A stretch of DNA of 64,000 bases, taken from Dickeya aquatica. Lineage in GTDB: Bacteria; Pseudomonadota; Gammaproteobacteria; Enterobacterales; Enterobacteriaceae. This document shows positions 1 to 11,898 of the stretch, piece by piece. Made by a program: the position numbers and the translations under genes. The notes under the pieces are model-generated. The model was given only the letters and a program-made list of their open reading frames with translations, was not told the DNA's origin and did not search any database. Numbering within the stretch: the first letter of the stretch is position 1; each line of letters opens with the position of its first letter. The DNA is taken from NCBI RefSeq assembly GCF_900095885.1, contig NZ_LT615367.1, positions 3,224,001-3,288,000 on the forward strand. The letters are read 5' to 3'.

Positions 1-449
1 TGTGTGGTGGTCAGGCGCTGGATCTGGAAGCCGAAGGGCATCTGGTTGATCTCGCTGCGCTTGAGCGTATCCACCGCCACAAAACCGGTGCGCTTATCCG
101 TGCAGCCGTGCGGCTCGGAGCGCTGGCTGGTGGTGAGCGCGGCCGACAGGCGCTGCCTTATCTCGATAGCTATGCTAATGCCATCGGCCTGGCATTTCAG
201 GTGCAGGATGACATTCTTGATGTGGTCGGTGATAGCGCGACAACCGGTAAACGTCAGGGCGCTGACCAGCAACTCGGTAAAAGCACCTACCCGGCGCTGC
301 TGGGGCTTGAACAGGCACAAACCAAAGCCCGGGAGTTGCGCGATGACGCACTTGCGGCACTGAATGAACTGGAAGAGAGGCTGGACCACCCGGCAGCGCT
401 GACTCCGCTGCGGGCTCTGGCTGACTATGTCGTTGAACGCGATAAATAA
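1..449 (+). CDS. ispA: Farnesyl diphosphate synthase (C-terminal part)
   Basis: Only the last ~149 codons are present; the gene begins left of the window and the reading frame is in phase with position 3. IspA condenses IPP with DMAPP and GPP to give farnesyl diphosphate in the cytosol, feeding undecaprenyl phosphate and quinone synthesis. The second aspartate-rich motif, QVQDDILDVVGD, which binds the Mg-diphosphate, is visible, followed by the K..G(A)D..GKSTYP segment typical of short-chain trans-prenyl synthases. It lies 33 bases upstream of dxs on the same strand, the usual enterobacterial (xseB-)ispA-dxs operon. Confidence 0.95.
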   Translation, partial: CGGQALDLEAEGHLVDLAALERIHRHKTGALIRAAVRLGALAGGERGRQALPYLDSYANAIGLAFQVQDDILDVVGDSATTGKRQGADQQLGKSTYPALLGLEQAQTKARELRDDALAALNELEERLDHPAALTPLRALADYVVERDK

Positions 450-482
450 TTTTCATACAAAATACCGCCTGATGAGTATGCG

Positions 483-2345
483 ATGACCTTTGATATAGCG
501 AAATACCCCACGCTGGCGCTGGTGGATAACCCCGAGGAACTGCGCCTGCTGCCAAGGGACAGTCTGCCCAAATTGTGTGATGAACTGCGGCAATATCTGT
601 TGGACAGCGTCAGCCGTTCAAGCGGGCATTTTGCCTCAGGTCTGGGTACGGTCGAGCTGACCGTGGCTCTGCATTACGTTTACAACACGCCGTTTGATCA
701 TCTGGTATGGGATGTCGGCCATCAGGCTTATCCTCATAAAATCCTGACCGGGCGGCGCGATCGTATTGCCACCATTCGTCAGAAAGGGGGATTGCACCCT
801 TTTCCGTGGCGTGGCGAAAGTGAATATGACGTGTTAAGCGTGGGTCACTCTTCCACGTCTATCAGCGCCGGTATCGGTATGGCCGTTGCCGCCGAAAGAG
901 AAGGCAAAGGGCGTCGCACCGTATGTGTGATTGGCGACGGCGCGATTACCGCTGGCATGGCTTTTGAAGCGATGAACCATGCCGGTGACATCAAACCGGA
1001 CATGCTGGTCATACTCAATGACAATGAGATGTCGATTTCAGAGAATGTCGGAGCGCTGAATAACCACCTGGCACAGTTGCTTTCCGGCAAACTCTATTCC
1101 ACCTTGCGTGAAGGCGGCAAAAAGGTGCTGTCCGGCCTGCCGCCAATAAAAGAGCTGGTGAAACGCACCGAAGAACACCTTAAAGGCATGGTCGTACCCG
1201 GCACACTGTTTGAAGAACTTGGCTTTAATTATATCGGCCCGGTTGATGGGCATGATGTGCAAGCCCTGGCGCAAACGCTGAAAAACATGCGTAGCCTGAA
1301 AGGCCCGCAGTTGCTGCACATTATGACCAAGAAAGGCAAAGGCTACGCCCCTGCCGAACAAGACCCGATAAGCTGGCATGCAGTACCGAAATTTGACCCG
1401 GCCAGCGGCACGCTACCGAAAAGCAAAGAGGCACAACCCACCTACTCGGCTATTTTCGGTCAGTGGTTATCACAAACCGCAGCGGATGACCCAAAACTGA
1501 TGGCAATCACTCCGGCGATGCGCGAAGGCTCTGGCATGGTGGCGTTTTCGCGTCAGTATCCTCAGCAATATTTTGATGTAGCAATCGCCGAGCAACACGC
1601 GGTGACATTTGCCGCCGGGCTTGCCATTGGCGGATATCACCCGGTGGTTGCCATTTACTCTACGTTTTTGCAACGCGCCTACGATCAGGTGATTCATGAT
1701 GTTGCCATTCAAAATCTGCCAGTGCTGTTTGCTATCGATCGCGGCGGCATTGTCGGTGCGGATGGCCAAACGCATCAGGGCGCGTTTGACCTGTCATTTC
1801 TGCGCTGTATTCCCGGCATGGTCATCATGACACCAAGCGATGAGAATGAGTGTCGCCTGATGCTGCACACCGGCTATCACCACCGCTCCGGGCCTTGTGC
1901 CGTACGCTATCCGCGCGGCAACGTGACCGGCGTACCACTGACACCTCTGGACATTCTGCCACTGGGTAAAGGTGTGATAAAACGTCACGGGGAGAAAATC
2001 GCTATCCTTAACTTTGGCACGTTACTGCCAGAAGCCCGGCAAGCGGCTGAAGCATTACAGGCAACCCTGGTTGACATGCGCTTTGTCAAACCGCTCGATG
2101 AAGCCTTGCTGGACTCACTGGCCACCAACCATGACGCATTTATCACGTTGGAAGAAAACGCGATTATGGGCGGTGCGGGCAGCGGCGTGAATGAATATGT
2201 CATGGCAAAACGCCTGCGTGTGCCAGTACTCAACCTCGGGTTGCCTGATGAATTCATTCCTCAGGGTACGCAGGCCGAAATTCGTGCCGACCTGGCGCTG
2301 GATGCCGCCGGTATTGAACAGCGGATCCTCGACTGGCTGGCGTAA
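483..2345 (+). CDS. dxs: 1-deoxy-D-xylulose-5-phosphate synthase
   Basis: 620 aa, the same length as the E. coli enzyme. It catalyses the thiamine-diphosphate-dependent condensation of pyruvate and glyceraldehyde-3-phosphate, the first step of the MEP isoprenoid pathway. The N-terminal TPP domain shows the GDG...N pattern ([18 protein letters not shown] near residue 153). The central transketolase pyrimidine domain has [14 protein letters not shown] and [15 protein letters not shown], followed by a C-terminal transketolase domain. It directly follows ispA, so two isoprenoid steps are co-expressed. A shared terminator separates it from convergent thiL; pgpA, normally in this gap in E. coli, is not there. 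Confidence 0.98.
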   Translation: MTFDIAKYPTLALVDNPEELRLLPRDSLPKLCDELRQYLLDSVSRSSGHFASGLGTVELTVALHYVYNTPFDHLVWDVGHQAYPHKILTGRRDRIATIRQKGGLHPFPWRGESEYDVLSVGHSSTSISAGIGMAVAAEREGKGRRTVCVIGDGAITAGMAFEAMNHAGDIKPDMLVILNDNEMSISENVGALNNHLAQLLSGKLYSTLREGGKKVLSGLPPIKELVKRTEEHLKGMVVPGTLFEELGFNYIGPVDGHDVQALAQTLKNMRSLKGPQLLHIMTKKGKGYAPAEQDPISWHAVPKFDPASGTLPKSKEAQPTYSAIFGQWLSQTAADDPKLMAITPAMREGSGMVAFSRQYPQQYFDVAIAEQHAVTFAAGLAIGGYHPVVAIYSTFLQRAYDQVIHDVAIQNLPVLFAIDRGGIVGADGQTHQGAFDLSFLRCIPGMVIMTPSDENECRLMLHTGYHHRSGPCAVRYPRGNVTGVPLTPLDILPLGKGVIKRHGEKIAILNFGTLLPEARQAAEALQATLVDMRFVKPLDEALLDSLATNHDAFITLEENAIMGGAGSGVNEYVMAKRLRVPVLNLGLPDEFIPQGTQAEIRADLALDAAGIEQRILDWLA

Positions 2346-2363
2346 AGCGCGTAGACTTGCAGA

Positions 2364-2392
2364 CAAAAAAACCGGGATTTCCCGGTTTTTTA
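2364..2392. terminator. Bidirectional terminator between dxs and thiL
   Basis: ACCGGG-ATTT-CCCGGT hairpin flanked by an A-run on the left and a T-run on the right. It can therefore terminate dxs on the plus strand and the thiL transcript on the minus strand. Confidence 0.85.
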
Positions 2393-2540
2393 TTGCACAG
2401 AATATACGTCAGAAAAACGACTCCCCTGCGGGGCTGGGTTAGCGTCAAAGCCGCTCGCCATCAGGTGTCAGGGGTTATGCATTCACAGGCGGCACGCCAG
2501 ACAACCAGCAACCCCATCATGATGGTTCTGACCCAAAATG

Positions 2541-3515
2541 TTACGCCCTAAAATGGTCAAATCCTTTCACATGGATAGTCATCGGCTGACCCTTCAAGAA
2601 AAACGCCAGTCCCTCACCTGCGGGAGCTATCTGACCGATACAATGGTAACTCGCGCCCAAATGGCCAATTGCCACTTCCAGCGCCCCCCGGTTAATCTCC
2701 GGTACGGTAAAGCACAACTCATAATCTTCGCCACCGCCGAGCGCCCATTGCATACGTTGCGCCTCTGAACTGTGGCGCAGCAAGGCATCCGAGTAGGGTA
2801 ATGCATCGAGATTAACGCGTGCGCCGCAGTCGCTGGCTTTGAGGATATGCCCAAGATCAGAGGCCAAACCATCGGAGAGATCGATAGCAGCGCTGGCCAA
2901 ATCGCGCAATGCCTGACCGTACAGTATTCGCGGCTGAGGCCGCAAATGGCGTTGCAGCAAAAAGTGACGGTCGTCATCGTTTGACACCGCCAAACCATCC
3001 TGCAATACAGCCAGCCCGGCAGCGCTGTCACCAAGCGTACCGGTAACATAAATCCAGTCACCAATACGGGCACCGCTGCGTTTTAGCGCACGCCCAGCAG
3101 GCACCAACCCCTGGATGGTCAGCGTCAGACTCAGTGGCCCACGGGTTGTATCGCCGCCGATCAACTGCATACCGTAGTAGTCAAGCTGTTCAAATAAACT
3201 GTCGCTGTATGCTGCCAGCCAATCGGCATCGACATGGGGTAACGTCAGCGCCAGCGAGACAAATGCCGGATCGGCCCCCATCGCCGCCAAATCGCTTAAA
3301 TTCACCGCCAGAGACTTATAAGCCAGAGAAGCAGGATCGATATCTGGCAAAAAATGCACGCCCGACACCAGTGTATCCGTGCTGACCGCCAGCCATTGTT
3401 TATCTGCAAGGGTGAGCAGAGCACAGTCATCGCCAATACCCAGCTCGACATCCCGCCGTGAATGCCCCGCTCGGTTGAAATAACGGGCAATCACATCAAA
3501 CTCACCTTGAGCCAT
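2541..3515 (-). CDS. thiL: Thiamine-monophosphate kinase
   Basis: 324 aa, about the length of E. coli ThiL (325). It phosphorylates thiamine monophosphate to the active cofactor thiamine diphosphate. The PurM-like N-terminus reads [10 protein letters not shown]...[13 protein letters not shown], with the metal-binding acidic residues of the family, followed by [12 protein letters not shown] and the glycine-rich [14 protein letters not shown]. It is the last gene of the minus-strand nrdR-ribD-ribH-nusB-thiL series. A terminator-like hairpin sits between nusB and thiL, so thiL may be expressed less than nusB. In E. coli pgpA overlaps the end of thiL; here it is absent. Confidence 0.97.
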   Translation of the reverse strand: MAQGEFDVIARYFNRAGHSRRDVELGIGDDCALLTLADKQWLAVSTDTLVSGVHFLPDIDPASLAYKSLAVNLSDLAAMGADPAFVSLALTLPHVDADWLAAYSDSLFEQLDYYGMQLIGGDTTRGPLSLTLTIQGLVPAGRALKRSGARIGDWIYVTGTLGDSAAGLAVLQDGLAVSNDDDRHFLLQRHLRPQPRILYGQALRDLASAAIDLSDGLASDLGHILKASDCGARVNLDALPYSDALLRHSSEAQRMQWALGGGEDYELCFTVPEINRGALEVAIGHLGASYHCIGQIAPAGEGLAFFLKGQPMTIHVKGFDHFRA

Positions 3516-3535
3516 AATATGTCCAGAAATGCGTG

Positions 3536-3566
3536 GCTAAAAAAACCAAGGCCGGTAAAACCGGCC
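3536..3566 (-). terminator. Hairpin with U-tract between nusB and thiL
   Basis: Perfect inverted repeat GGCCGG-TTTTA-CCGGCC (read on the minus strand), followed by TTGG and a seven-T run. It looks like an intrinsic terminator or attenuator inside the gene series, just before thiL. Confidence 0.65.
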
Positions 3567-3575
3567 CTGACTGAC

Positions 3576-3995
3576 TTATCTTTTACCCGGCCGCAGATGG
3601 GGTCCGGCTTTATCCAGAACCCCGTTAACAAACTTGTGGCTGTCTTCAGCACCGAATATCTTGGCCAGTTCAATCGCCTCGTTAATGGCCACCTTGTATG
3701 GCACATCCTCGCGCTTGCCAAGCTCATACACCGCCAGACGCAGGATGGCTTTCTCAACCTGCCCCAGTTCATCCAACTGACGAGACAGATAAGGTGCCAT
3801 CTGGGCATCCAGCTTTTCCGCCTGAATGGCAACACCTGCCAGCAGCTCACGGAAATAAGCGATGTCCACGCCTTTGACATCCTGCTCGCTCAGGAACTGG
3901 AGTTCAACATCGGCAATATCGTTTTTAGATAACTGCCAGGAATAAAGCGCTTGAACCGCACATTCACGAGCGCGGCGACGAGCAGCAGGTTTCAC
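3576..3995 (-). CDS. nusB: Transcription antitermination factor NusB
   Basis: 139 aa, identical in length to E. coli NusB. NusB with NusE (S10) binds boxA RNA and assembles the rRNA antitermination complex. The all-helical fold is recognisable from the N-terminal [18 protein letters not shown] and the C-terminal [14 protein letters not shown] and FVNGVLDK segments. It follows ribH by 22 bases, the conserved enterobacterial ribH-nusB pair, and is followed by a hairpin that may reduce read-through into thiL. Confidence 0.97.
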   Translation of the reverse strand: MKPAARRRARECAVQALYSWQLSKNDIADVELQFLSEQDVKGVDIAYFRELLAGVAIQAEKLDAQMAPYLSRQLDELGQVEKAILRLAVYELGKREDVPYKVAINEAIELAKIFGAEDSHKFVNGVLDKAGPHLRPGKR

Positions 3996-4017
3996 GGAAT
4001 ACCCCTTACTAAATAAA

Positions 4018-4491
4018 TCAGGCTGACTTGATTGAGTGTAATACGTTGATCATTTCAAGCGCGGTCAGAGCGGCTTCCGCCCCTTTATTCCCCGCTTTCG
4101 TACCGGCGCGCTCAATGGCCTGCTCAATGCTTTCTGTCGTCAGAACACCAAACGCGACAGGAATATCGCTGTTCATCGCGACATGAGACAAGCCGGAGCT
4201 GCATTCACCGGCAACAAATTCAAAATGGGCTGTACCACCCCGGATAACGGTGCCCAGCGCAATCACAGCATCATATTTCTGGCTGTTAGCCAACGTGCGC
4301 GCCGTCAGCGGCAGCTCATAAGCGCCCGGCACCCATACCACGGTGATATTTTCTTCTTTCACCTGGCCAATGCGCTTTAACGCATCCAGTGCGCCTTCCA
4401 GCAGGCTATCGTTGATGAAGTGATTGAAACGGGCAATAGCAATCGCCACACGGGCATTCGGAGCGGCAACAACACCTTCAATAATGTTCAT
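4018..4491 (-). CDS. ribH: 6,7-dimethyl-8-ribityllumazine synthase
   Basis: 157 aa (E. coli 156). It condenses 5-amino-6-ribitylaminouracil with dihydroxybutanone phosphate to lumazine, the penultimate step of riboflavin synthesis; the family forms 60-mer or pentameric particles. Visible active-site segments are [15 protein letters not shown] (substrate-ring stacking), WVPGAYELP, and the phosphate-binding [13 protein letters not shown] with its Arg, followed by [19 protein letters not shown]. It lies between ribD (153 bases upstream) and nusB (22 bases downstream), the standard rib-nus cluster. Confidence 0.97.
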   Translation of the reverse strand: MNIIEGVVAAPNARVAIAIARFNHFINDSLLEGALDALKRIGQVKEENITVVWVPGAYELPLTARTLANSQKYDAVIALGTVIRGGTAHFEFVAGECSSGLSHVAMNSDIPVAFGVLTTESIEQAIERAGTKAGNKGAEAALTALEMINVLHSIKSA

Positions 4492-4644
4492 AGCTTTCCT
4501 TTGATTGTTTTACGACCCCGCAGGGGGGCGGATTCTATCATATTCTTCTACACGCGTATCCGCTTTTGGCCCGATAACCGCGATTCGTTCGGTTCATGTC
4601 TTAAGCGCGTGCAGCACATCTCTGTGTGCAGTGCTGGCACAAGG

Positions 4645-5757
4645 TTACTGCGGCGTCATCGTTAAACGCACATCCGGGCCGACCTGACGCACATCGGCAA
4701 TCGTGAACGACGGTGCCTGTGACAAACGCTCTACCCCCGGCAATACGCACAACGGCCGGGCTGACTCACCCAATAACGTCGGTGCGAGATAAACGATAAG
4801 CTCATCGACTACCCCTGCCTGTAGTAAGGCACCAGCCAGACGCGGGCCAGCCTCGACCCAGACGGAATTGATTTGACGTTTACCCAGCACCATCATCAAC
4901 GCCACCAAATCCACGCCACCGCCATGCAGTGGTACACCCAACTGTTCCACACCCTCAGGCCAGCTCAGGTCATCCTGCTGCGGCCGTGCCAGCCAGGTTT
5001 GCCCCGGCAGATTCACCAGCCGATGCTGTGGCCCGACACGACACTGACTATCCACAACGACGCGCACCGGCTGGCGCAAGGCGCTTTCCGGGTAGAGCTG
5101 GCGCGTTTGCTCATCAAGCTCGTCCCAGCGAACCGTCAGCGAGGGATCGTCGGCCAGCACGGTAGCACTGCTCGTCAGAATGGCGGAACTCTGTGCGCGA
5201 AAACGCTGCACGTCCTGACGAGCCTGGGGAGAGGTTATCCACTGGCTTTCGCCAGAGGCCATCGCCGTGCGGCCATCAAGCGATGCACCCAGTTTAAGCT
5301 GCACATAGGGAAAACCGGTACGCATGCGTTTAAGGAAACCCCGGTTGACGAGTTCTGCCTGTGTCATCAACACGCCGTGATGCACCTCAATGCCGGCCTG
5401 TTGCAAACGATGTAATCCACGTCCGGCTACCTGCGGGTTTGGGTCTTGCATGGCAGCGACCACTCGGGTGATACCGGCGGCTATCAATGCATCGGCACAA
5501 GGTGGAGTACGTCCGTGATGGCTGCACGGCTCCAGCGTCACGTAGGCTGTTTGCCCGCGCGCGCGCTCACCGGCCATTCGCAAAGCGTGCACTTCAGCAT
5601 GCGGTTCTCCGGCCTTCTGGTGATACCCCTCCCCGACAATCTCCCCGTCATGAACAATCACACACCCTACATTCGGGTTTGGTGTTGTCGTGAAACACCC
5701 ACGGCGAGCCAGCTCCAGCGCACGAGCCATATAAAATTCATCAGACTTTATTGTCAT
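4645..5757 (-). CDS. ribD: Bifunctional pyrimidine deaminase/reductase RibD
   Basis: 370 aa (E. coli 367). It carries out two steps of riboflavin synthesis: deamination of the GTP cyclohydrolase II product, then NADPH reduction of the ribosyl side chain. The N-terminal cytidine-deaminase-like domain has the zinc motif HAEVHAL and the pair of zinc cysteines in PCSHHGRTPPC. The C-terminal reductase domain begins near QLKLGASLDGRTA and includes SSATVLADDPSLTVR. It lies 78 bases after nrdR and before ribH, as in E. coli. Confidence 0.97.
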   Translation of the reverse strand: MTIKSDEFYMARALELARRGCFTTTPNPNVGCVIVHDGEIVGEGYHQKAGEPHAEVHALRMAGERARGQTAYVTLEPCSHHGRTPPCADALIAAGITRVVAAMQDPNPQVAGRGLHRLQQAGIEVHHGVLMTQAELVNRGFLKRMRTGFPYVQLKLGASLDGRTAMASGESQWITSPQARQDVQRFRAQSSAILTSSATVLADDPSLTVRWDELDEQTRQLYPESALRQPVRVVVDSQCRVGPQHRLVNLPGQTWLARPQQDDLSWPEGVEQLGVPLHGGGVDLVALMMVLGKRQINSVWVEAGPRLAGALLQAGVVDELIVYLAPTLLGESARPLCVLPGVERLSQAPSFTIADVRQVGPDVRLTMTPQ

Positions 5758-5835
5758 CCTGTACCTATTATGGAGTTAAGAATCATCAGGGATGAGCGCT
5801 GCAACACCTCAGCACACACTGACCCTGCAAGACTA

Positions 5836-6285
5836 TCAATCCTGCAAGCGGGCAATCTCTTCACCAAACTCTCGCACATCCTCAAAGCTACGGTAGACCG
5901 AGGCAAAACGAATGTAAGCCACCTTATCGAGCTTTTTCAGCGCATCCATCACTAAATTACCGACCATTTTGGCCGTAACCTCTCGCTCTCCGGTGGCCCG
6001 CAACTGAGACTTGATGTGGGTGATGGCGGTTTCTACATCATCAGAACTGACTGGCCGCTTTTCCAGCGCCTTCAACATGCCACTGCGCAGTTTATCTTCG
6101 TTAAACGGCTCGCGAACATCATGACTCTTGATAACACGCGGCATCACCAGTTCAGCAACTTCAAAGGTAGTAAAACGCTCATTGCACACCAGACACTGGC
6201 GACGTCGGCGAACTTGCGTTCCTTCCCCCACCAGACGAGAGTCGATCACTTTGGTATCCACTGCGGCACAAAAAGGACAATGCAT
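5836..6285 (-). CDS. nrdR: Transcriptional repressor NrdR
   Basis: 149 aa, the same as E. coli NrdR. It represses ribonucleotide reductase operons by binding NrdR boxes according to its ATP/dATP load. The N-terminal zinc ribbon shows CPFC at residues 3-6 and CLVC near residue 31, with an intervening arginine-rich loop. An ATP-cone domain follows ([20 protein letters not shown]). It is the first gene of the minus-strand nrdR-ribD-ribH-nusB-thiL series. Confidence 0.97.
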   Translation of the reverse strand: MHCPFCAAVDTKVIDSRLVGEGTQVRRRRQCLVCNERFTTFEVAELVMPRVIKSHDVREPFNEDKLRSGMLKALEKRPVSSDDVETAITHIKSQLRATGEREVTAKMVGNLVMDALKKLDKVAYIRFASVYRSFEDVREFGEEIARLQD

Positions 6286-6724
6286 AAACCATCCAGACTA
6301 TTGCGTTGCAAATTGCCGCTAGTTTACCCCGAATTCTCTGTATAACCCAAATTCCGGCAACTCAGGGTTTTGTCATCACCTGTGGAGGGTTTACAGTCAA
6401 TGAATGGCAGGGCAGACAGCGCCAAATGCTCTCGTTTACCGTGACAGGAGACAATGATGTTATCAATACCATCCATTTTTGCGACTGCATCGGTGTTTTT
6501 CTGCTGATTCAGCCTCTTCTGCTTATTCTTTTCTGCCTGTTTACGTCACTATAGATAACATCAGGCATCGCTTTTCTGCATCATCGGGCAACGAATGCCC
6601 CTGTTCGGTCAGGAGGCCCTTTTCACACCGCTTGAGATGCAGTACGTGGATTGAGGAACGCAAAGGGACAGCAATGCAAACCGGAATCGTTGATGACCCA
6701 ACGCGGGTCAGGGAGAAACCGCCT
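6286..6724. other. Intergenic region between nrdR and yajI
   Basis: 439 bases separating two divergently transcribed genes. E. coli has tsx near this position; no tsx sequence is visible here. It holds one very short open frame (6454-6507, 17 codons) behind a good ribosome-binding sequence (CAGGAGACA), of unknown meaning. Otherwise it presumably holds the two promoters. Confidence 0.4.
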
Positions 6725-7264
6725 ATGATTTTTCACCGCCGACTCATGCCCATGCTATCGGCCTTGATATTACTCACCGGGTGCGCACAACCTCAGGCAA
6801 ACCGGGTGCAAAATGAACTGGGCCAGATTAACCATCAATTGCATTCGCTGGCCGATCGCGCGGTGGCGCTGGAGCAGCAAAACAGCTTAAATGCCAGCTC
6901 AATCTCCGGCGTTTATCTGCTGCCTGCGGCGCAAAACCGCGCATTGCTCGACAGCAGCCTCGGCCACCTCAGTATCTCACTGAGCAAAATAGAAGCCGAA
7001 GCGAATGGCACCCGCGCCTTGCTGACTATCCGCACCATGAACACACTGGCGCTGCCCGCCTTTCAGGCCCGGCTAGACTGGGGGCCGCTCGACCCGGTCA
7101 GCGGCAAGCCATTAACCGGTGACATACAAACCCAGGCGTTAGCATTTCCTTTGCCACAACCGCCAGCCTCGCAAGTGACGATTGAGGTCAGGCTTGCCAA
7201 CCTGACACCAGAGCAACTGGGGTTTGTCAGGCTACACGATGTGCAGGCCACGGCCGAGCGCTGA
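6725..7264 (+). CDS. yajI: DUF3251 lipoprotein YajI
   Basis: 179 aa from the ATG at 6725, which is preceded by GGGAGA and starts a classical lipoprotein signal: basic FHRR, hydrophobic MLSALILL, then the lipobox LTGC with the acylated cysteine near residue 19. The mature protein begins with a predicted coiled segment (NELGQINHQLHSLADRAVALEQQ), followed by a beta-rich domain. Size and position next to nrdR match E. coli YajI. Longer upstream in-frame starts exist but would bury the signal peptide. The role is unknown; envelope location is likely. Confidence 0.8.
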   Translation: MIFHRRLMPMLSALILLTGCAQPQANRVQNELGQINHQLHSLADRAVALEQQNSLNASSISGVYLLPAAQNRALLDSSLGHLSISLSKIEAEANGTRALLTIRTMNTLALPAFQARLDWGPLDPVSGKPLTGDIQTQALAFPLPQPPASQVTIEVRLANLTPEQLGFVRLHDVQATAER

Positions 7265-7333
7265 TCGACCAGCCAGGTGGTGTGGCTTTAACGGCTCTTG
7301 CTCCGGCCCTTTGGTATACCCCGCTCTCCAGAC

Positions 7334-7363
7334 AAAAAAACCCTGCGCGAGCGCAGGGTTTTT
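7334..7363. terminator. Bidirectional terminator between yajI and secF
   Basis: CCCTGCGC-GA-GCGCAGGG stem with seven A residues on the left and five T residues on the right. It serves convergent yajI and the secF end of the sec operon. Confidence 0.88.
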
Positions 7364-7394
7364 AACTCATACAGACGTTGGGTGAAAAGCAAGG

Positions 7395-8366
7395 TTACGG
7401 CAGTAACGACGGTTGATCTGCACCTTCTTTTTCTACTTTCTGCACCAGCATGTGTTCGCGCTTCATGCCTAACTTGAGCGCCAACGCAGAGGCAACATAG
7501 ATAGAGGATACCGTACCGATGGTCACACCGATGAGCATCGTCAACGAGAACCCCTGTAACATCGCGCCACCGAACAGATACAGCATCAGAATCACCACCA
7601 GGGTTGTTCCTGACGTGATTAAGGTACGGTGCAATGTTTGGGTCAACGACACGTTGAATATTTCGTAAGGGGTGCCGCGGCGAATTTTACGAAAATTCTC
7701 ACGAATACGGTCAGACACCACGATACTGTCGTTAAGTGAATAGCCAATTACCGACATGAGCGACGCAACCGTAGTCAGGTCAATTTCAATGCGGAACAGC
7801 GATAATACGCCCATCGTGATGAGCACATCATGAGCCAGTGCGATAACTACCCCGGCAGCCAGACGCCATTCAAAACGAAAACCAACGTAAACCAAAATAC
7901 AGATTAACGCAGCCATGAGTGCCATCGCACCGTTTTGTGCCAAATCCGCACCAACGCTCGGCCCGACAAACTCAATGCGCTTAACCGCTGCATTCTGGCT
8001 GGTTGATTCGTTAATCACGCTGACAACCTTACTCCCCAAGGCCTGACCGCCAACCTCATCGTGAGCAGGCGGCATACGCACCATGATGTCGCGGCTGCTG
8101 CCGAAGTTTTGCACCAGTGGGTCGGCAAAACCCGCTTTCTGCAACGCTTCACGCATCTGCTCCAGATCGGCCGATTTCTCCAGCGAAATCTCGATAACCG
8201 TACCGCCGGTAAAATCCAGCCCCCAGTTGAAACCGCGAACGCCCATCACGGCGATAGACAGCAGCAGCAACAGGCCAGAAAGACCGAAAGCCCAGTAATC
8301 CCAGCGCATAAAGTCATAGACTTTACGGCCGTAGTTTAATTGTTCAACAGTATATTCCTGTGCCAC
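7395..8366 (-). CDS. secF: Protein translocase subunit SecF
   Basis: 323 aa from a GTG start at 8366 with GAGGAG a few bases upstream; this exactly matches the E. coli SecF length and its N-terminus [11 protein letters not shown] longer open frame overlaps secD and is not used. SecF pairs with SecD and YajC and uses the proton motive force to help complete Sec-dependent translocation. Six membrane segments are expected: one near residues 18-38, then a periplasmic loop ([12 protein letters not shown]), then five after ~130. The conserved VGPSVGADL and [18 protein letters not shown] motifs are present. It starts 10 bases after the secD stop. Confidence 0.97.
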   Translation of the reverse strand: MAQEYTVEQLNYGRKVYDFMRWDYWAFGLSGLLLLLSIAVMGVRGFNWGLDFTGGTVIEISLEKSADLEQMREALQKAGFADPLVQNFGSSRDIMVRMPPAHDEVGGQALGSKVVSVINESTSQNAAVKRIEFVGPSVGADLAQNGAMALMAALICILVYVGFRFEWRLAAGVVIALAHDVLITMGVLSLFRIEIDLTTVASLMSVIGYSLNDSIVVSDRIRENFRKIRRGTPYEIFNVSLTQTLHRTLITSGTTLVVILMLYLFGGAMLQGFSLTMLIGVTIGTVSSIYVASALALKLGMKREHMLVQKVEKEGADQPSLLP

Positions 8367-8376
8367 AACGCACTCC

Positions 8377-10224
8377 TCAGATAGACAGCTTTTTAATGCG
8401 CTTGCCGCCGTACAGCAGGTTGACGATGGCACGGGTTCCCACGATCGCGGTAAACATCGATGTTGCCACACCAATACCGGTCGTAATCGCAAATCCTTTG
8501 ATAGACCCTGTACCGACGGCATACAGGATAATGACCTTAATCAGCGTCGTGACGTTGGCATCGAAGATGGAGCTGAACGCGCCTCTGTAACCTTCATCAA
8601 TCGCCTGCTGAACGCTACGTCCGTTGCTGAGTTCTTCTTTAATACGCTCGTTGATAAGCACGTTAGCGTCTACCGCTACCGCCAGCGTCAGCACAATACC
8701 CGCAATCCCCGGCATGGTCAGCGTCGCGCCTGGCAACAGCGACATTACGCCGACCACCAACACCAGGTTTAACAACAACGCGGAGGTCGCAATCATGCCG
8801 AACTTCTTGTAGAAGAAGATCATAAACAGGATAGATACCGCCAGACCCGCCAGACACGCTTCCAGCCCCTGAGTGATGTTCTGCATGCCAAGCGTTGGGC
8901 CAATGGTTCGCTCTTCAACGATTTGAATCGGTGCTATCAGCGCACCGGCCCGCAGCAGCAGCGACAGTTGACGGGCTTCATTCGGGTTATTGATACCGGT
9001 AATACGGAAGCTGTTGCCCAGCCGGGACTGAATCGTGGCAACGTTAATCACCTCTTCCTGTTTTTCCAGAACCGCACGGCCATTGGCATCTTTCTTACCG
9101 CTGTCCTTGTATTCCACAAACAGGGTCGCCATCGGCTTACCGATGTTGTCCTTGGTGAAATTGGACATCATGTTGCCGCCAGCGCTATCAAGCGAAATAT
9201 TAACCTGCGGGCGGTTGTATTCGTCATTACCGGAGGTGGAATCAGTAATGTGATCGCCGGTGAGAATGACGCGCTTGTAGAGCGCAACCGGCCCGCTATC
9301 ACGCATATTCATCACTTCGGTATCGCCGGGTACACGGCCGTTGGCCAGCGCAACCGGATCAACATTACTATTCACCAGACGGAATTCCAGTGTCGCTGTC
9401 GCCCCCAGAATTTCCTTGGCGCGCGCGGTATCCTGGATACCAGGCAGCTCGACGACAATACGGTCAGCCCCCTGACGCTGCACCAGTGGTTCAGCCACAC
9501 CGAGCTGGTTAACACGGTTACGCAGAATGTTGATATTCTGCTGTACCGCGTATTCACGGGCTTCACGCAGGCGGGCATCACTCATGACAGCCCGCAGCGC
9601 ATCGCTACCATTCGCGCTGATAACCAAATCGCGGTGACGCGGCGTCAAATAACTGCTGGCTTCATCACGAAGCTGGGCATCGCGGAAAAGAATCTCCACG
9701 CCATAATTGTCTGACTTGCGCACAGAAGCATACTTGATGTCTTTTTCACGCAAATCACTACGCAGCGAATCCATTGTCTGCTCTTGCAGTTTGCCAAGAG
9801 CCGTGTCCATGTCCACTTCCATCAGGAAATGCACACCACCACGCAGGTCAAGACCCAGTTTCATCGGTTCCGCCCCCAGCCTGCGCAGCCAGTTGGGCGT
9901 AGCTGGAGCAAGGTTGAGCGCCACAACAAATTTTTCGCCCAGCCCGCTTAGCAGCACTTCACGCGCACGGAGCTGCACATCTGGCGTACTAAAGCGCGCA
10001 AGAATGGCACCATTCTCCAGTACGATGGATTTGCTGACGATATTTTGTTCTTTTAACACATTCTGGATCTGGACCAGCGTAGATTCACTGGCGGCGGTTC
10101 CGCGCGCGCCAGTGACCTGAATGGCCGGATCCTCACCATAGAGGTTAGGAAGTGCATAGAGCAAGCCAATGACAATTGTCACGACCAGCATCAGGTACTT
10201 CCAAAGAGGATAACGGTTTAACAC
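8377..10224 (-). CDS. secD: Protein translocase subunit SecD
   Basis: 615 aa, the same as E. coli SecD. It is an RND-like membrane protein of the SecDF-YajC accessory complex that pulls preproteins at the periplasmic face. It has an N-terminal membrane segment (residues ~7-27), a large periplasmic part with the D1 motif [18 protein letters not shown], and a C-terminal five-helix bundle with [17 protein letters not shown], which carries the conserved Asp used in proton coupling. It lies between yajC (28 bases upstream) and secF (10 bases downstream). Confidence 0.98.
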   Translation of the reverse strand: MLNRYPLWKYLMLVVTIVIGLLYALPNLYGEDPAIQVTGARGTAASESTLVQIQNVLKEQNIVSKSIVLENGAILARFSTPDVQLRAREVLLSGLGEKFVVALNLAPATPNWLRRLGAEPMKLGLDLRGGVHFLMEVDMDTALGKLQEQTMDSLRSDLREKDIKYASVRKSDNYGVEILFRDAQLRDEASSYLTPRHRDLVISANGSDALRAVMSDARLREAREYAVQQNINILRNRVNQLGVAEPLVQRQGADRIVVELPGIQDTARAKEILGATATLEFRLVNSNVDPVALANGRVPGDTEVMNMRDSGPVALYKRVILTGDHITDSTSGNDEYNRPQVNISLDSAGGNMMSNFTKDNIGKPMATLFVEYKDSGKKDANGRAVLEKQEEVINVATIQSRLGNSFRITGINNPNEARQLSLLLRAGALIAPIQIVEERTIGPTLGMQNITQGLEACLAGLAVSILFMIFFYKKFGMIATSALLLNLVLVVGVMSLLPGATLTMPGIAGIVLTLAVAVDANVLINERIKEELSNGRSVQQAIDEGYRGAFSSIFDANVTTLIKVIILYAVGTGSIKGFAITTGIGVATSMFTAIVGTRAIVNLLYGGKRIKKLSI

Positions 10225-10252
10225 GATAGTTCCCTTCGGGAAAGTCGAAAGA

Positions 10253-10588
10253 TTACAGGGCCTTCATGGTACCCTTCGGCAGTACAGACGTCACGTAGTC
10301 ACGTTTGATAACGACTTCGTTCGTCTCGTTCAGAGCGATGGTGATAAATCCATTATCCGCCACCTTGACAACGCGACCAACCAAACCACCGTTGGTCAAC
10401 ACCTCGTCACCTTTGCTGATGGAGTCCATCAGTTTTTTGTGCTCTTTGGCACGCTTTTGCTGCGGGCGCAGGATCATGAAATAGAAAATCAGACCAAACA
10501 CAGCCAGCATAATCACCAGAGAGTACGGGCTTCCCTGAGCCGGAGCACCTGCGGTTGCTGCTACAGCATCAGAAATGAAAAAACTCAT
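10253..10588 (-). CDS. yajC: Preprotein translocase subunit YajC
   Basis: 111 aa (E. coli 110). It is a small single-span inner membrane protein that associates with SecDF and SecYEG and also sits beside AcrB in E. coli. One transmembrane helix ([15 protein letters not shown], residues ~26-40) is followed by the hallmark [13 protein letters not shown] cytoplasmic stretch and a small beta domain ([15 protein letters not shown]). It is third in the queA-tgt-yajC-secD-secF series. Confidence 0.97.
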   Translation of the reverse strand: MSFFISDAVAATAGAPAQGSPYSLVIMLAVFGLIFYFMILRPQQKRAKEHKKLMDSISKGDEVLTNGGLVGRVVKVADNGFITIALNETNEVVIKRDYVTSVLPKGTMKAL

Positions 10589-10654
10589 CTAAATGTCCTC
10601 TTTAGTTATCAAAACAACAGTTATCTATAAAACGTTCATGCCACGCCAACGTGC

Positions 10655-11818
<1,164 letters not shown>

Positions 11819-11898
11819 TTAGCCTCCAGCATCAGAAAAACAGTCTGATGACATCATTGAATACCCACAGGTGTCACCTGCGGTATGAAAATACCGGC

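Noticed and set aside
2346..2540. Remnant of pgpA next to thiL
   Set aside because: A few minus-strand residues (DGVAG) recall the PgpA C-terminus, but the match is too short to support.
6454..6507. 17-codon open frame with a good ribosome-binding sequence between nrdR and yajI
   Set aside because: Too short to support without conservation or expression data; listed only as part of the intergenic description.
8923..9714. 263-codon plus-strand open frame opposite secD
   Set aside because: Shadow of secD; composition and lack of motifs argue against a gene.
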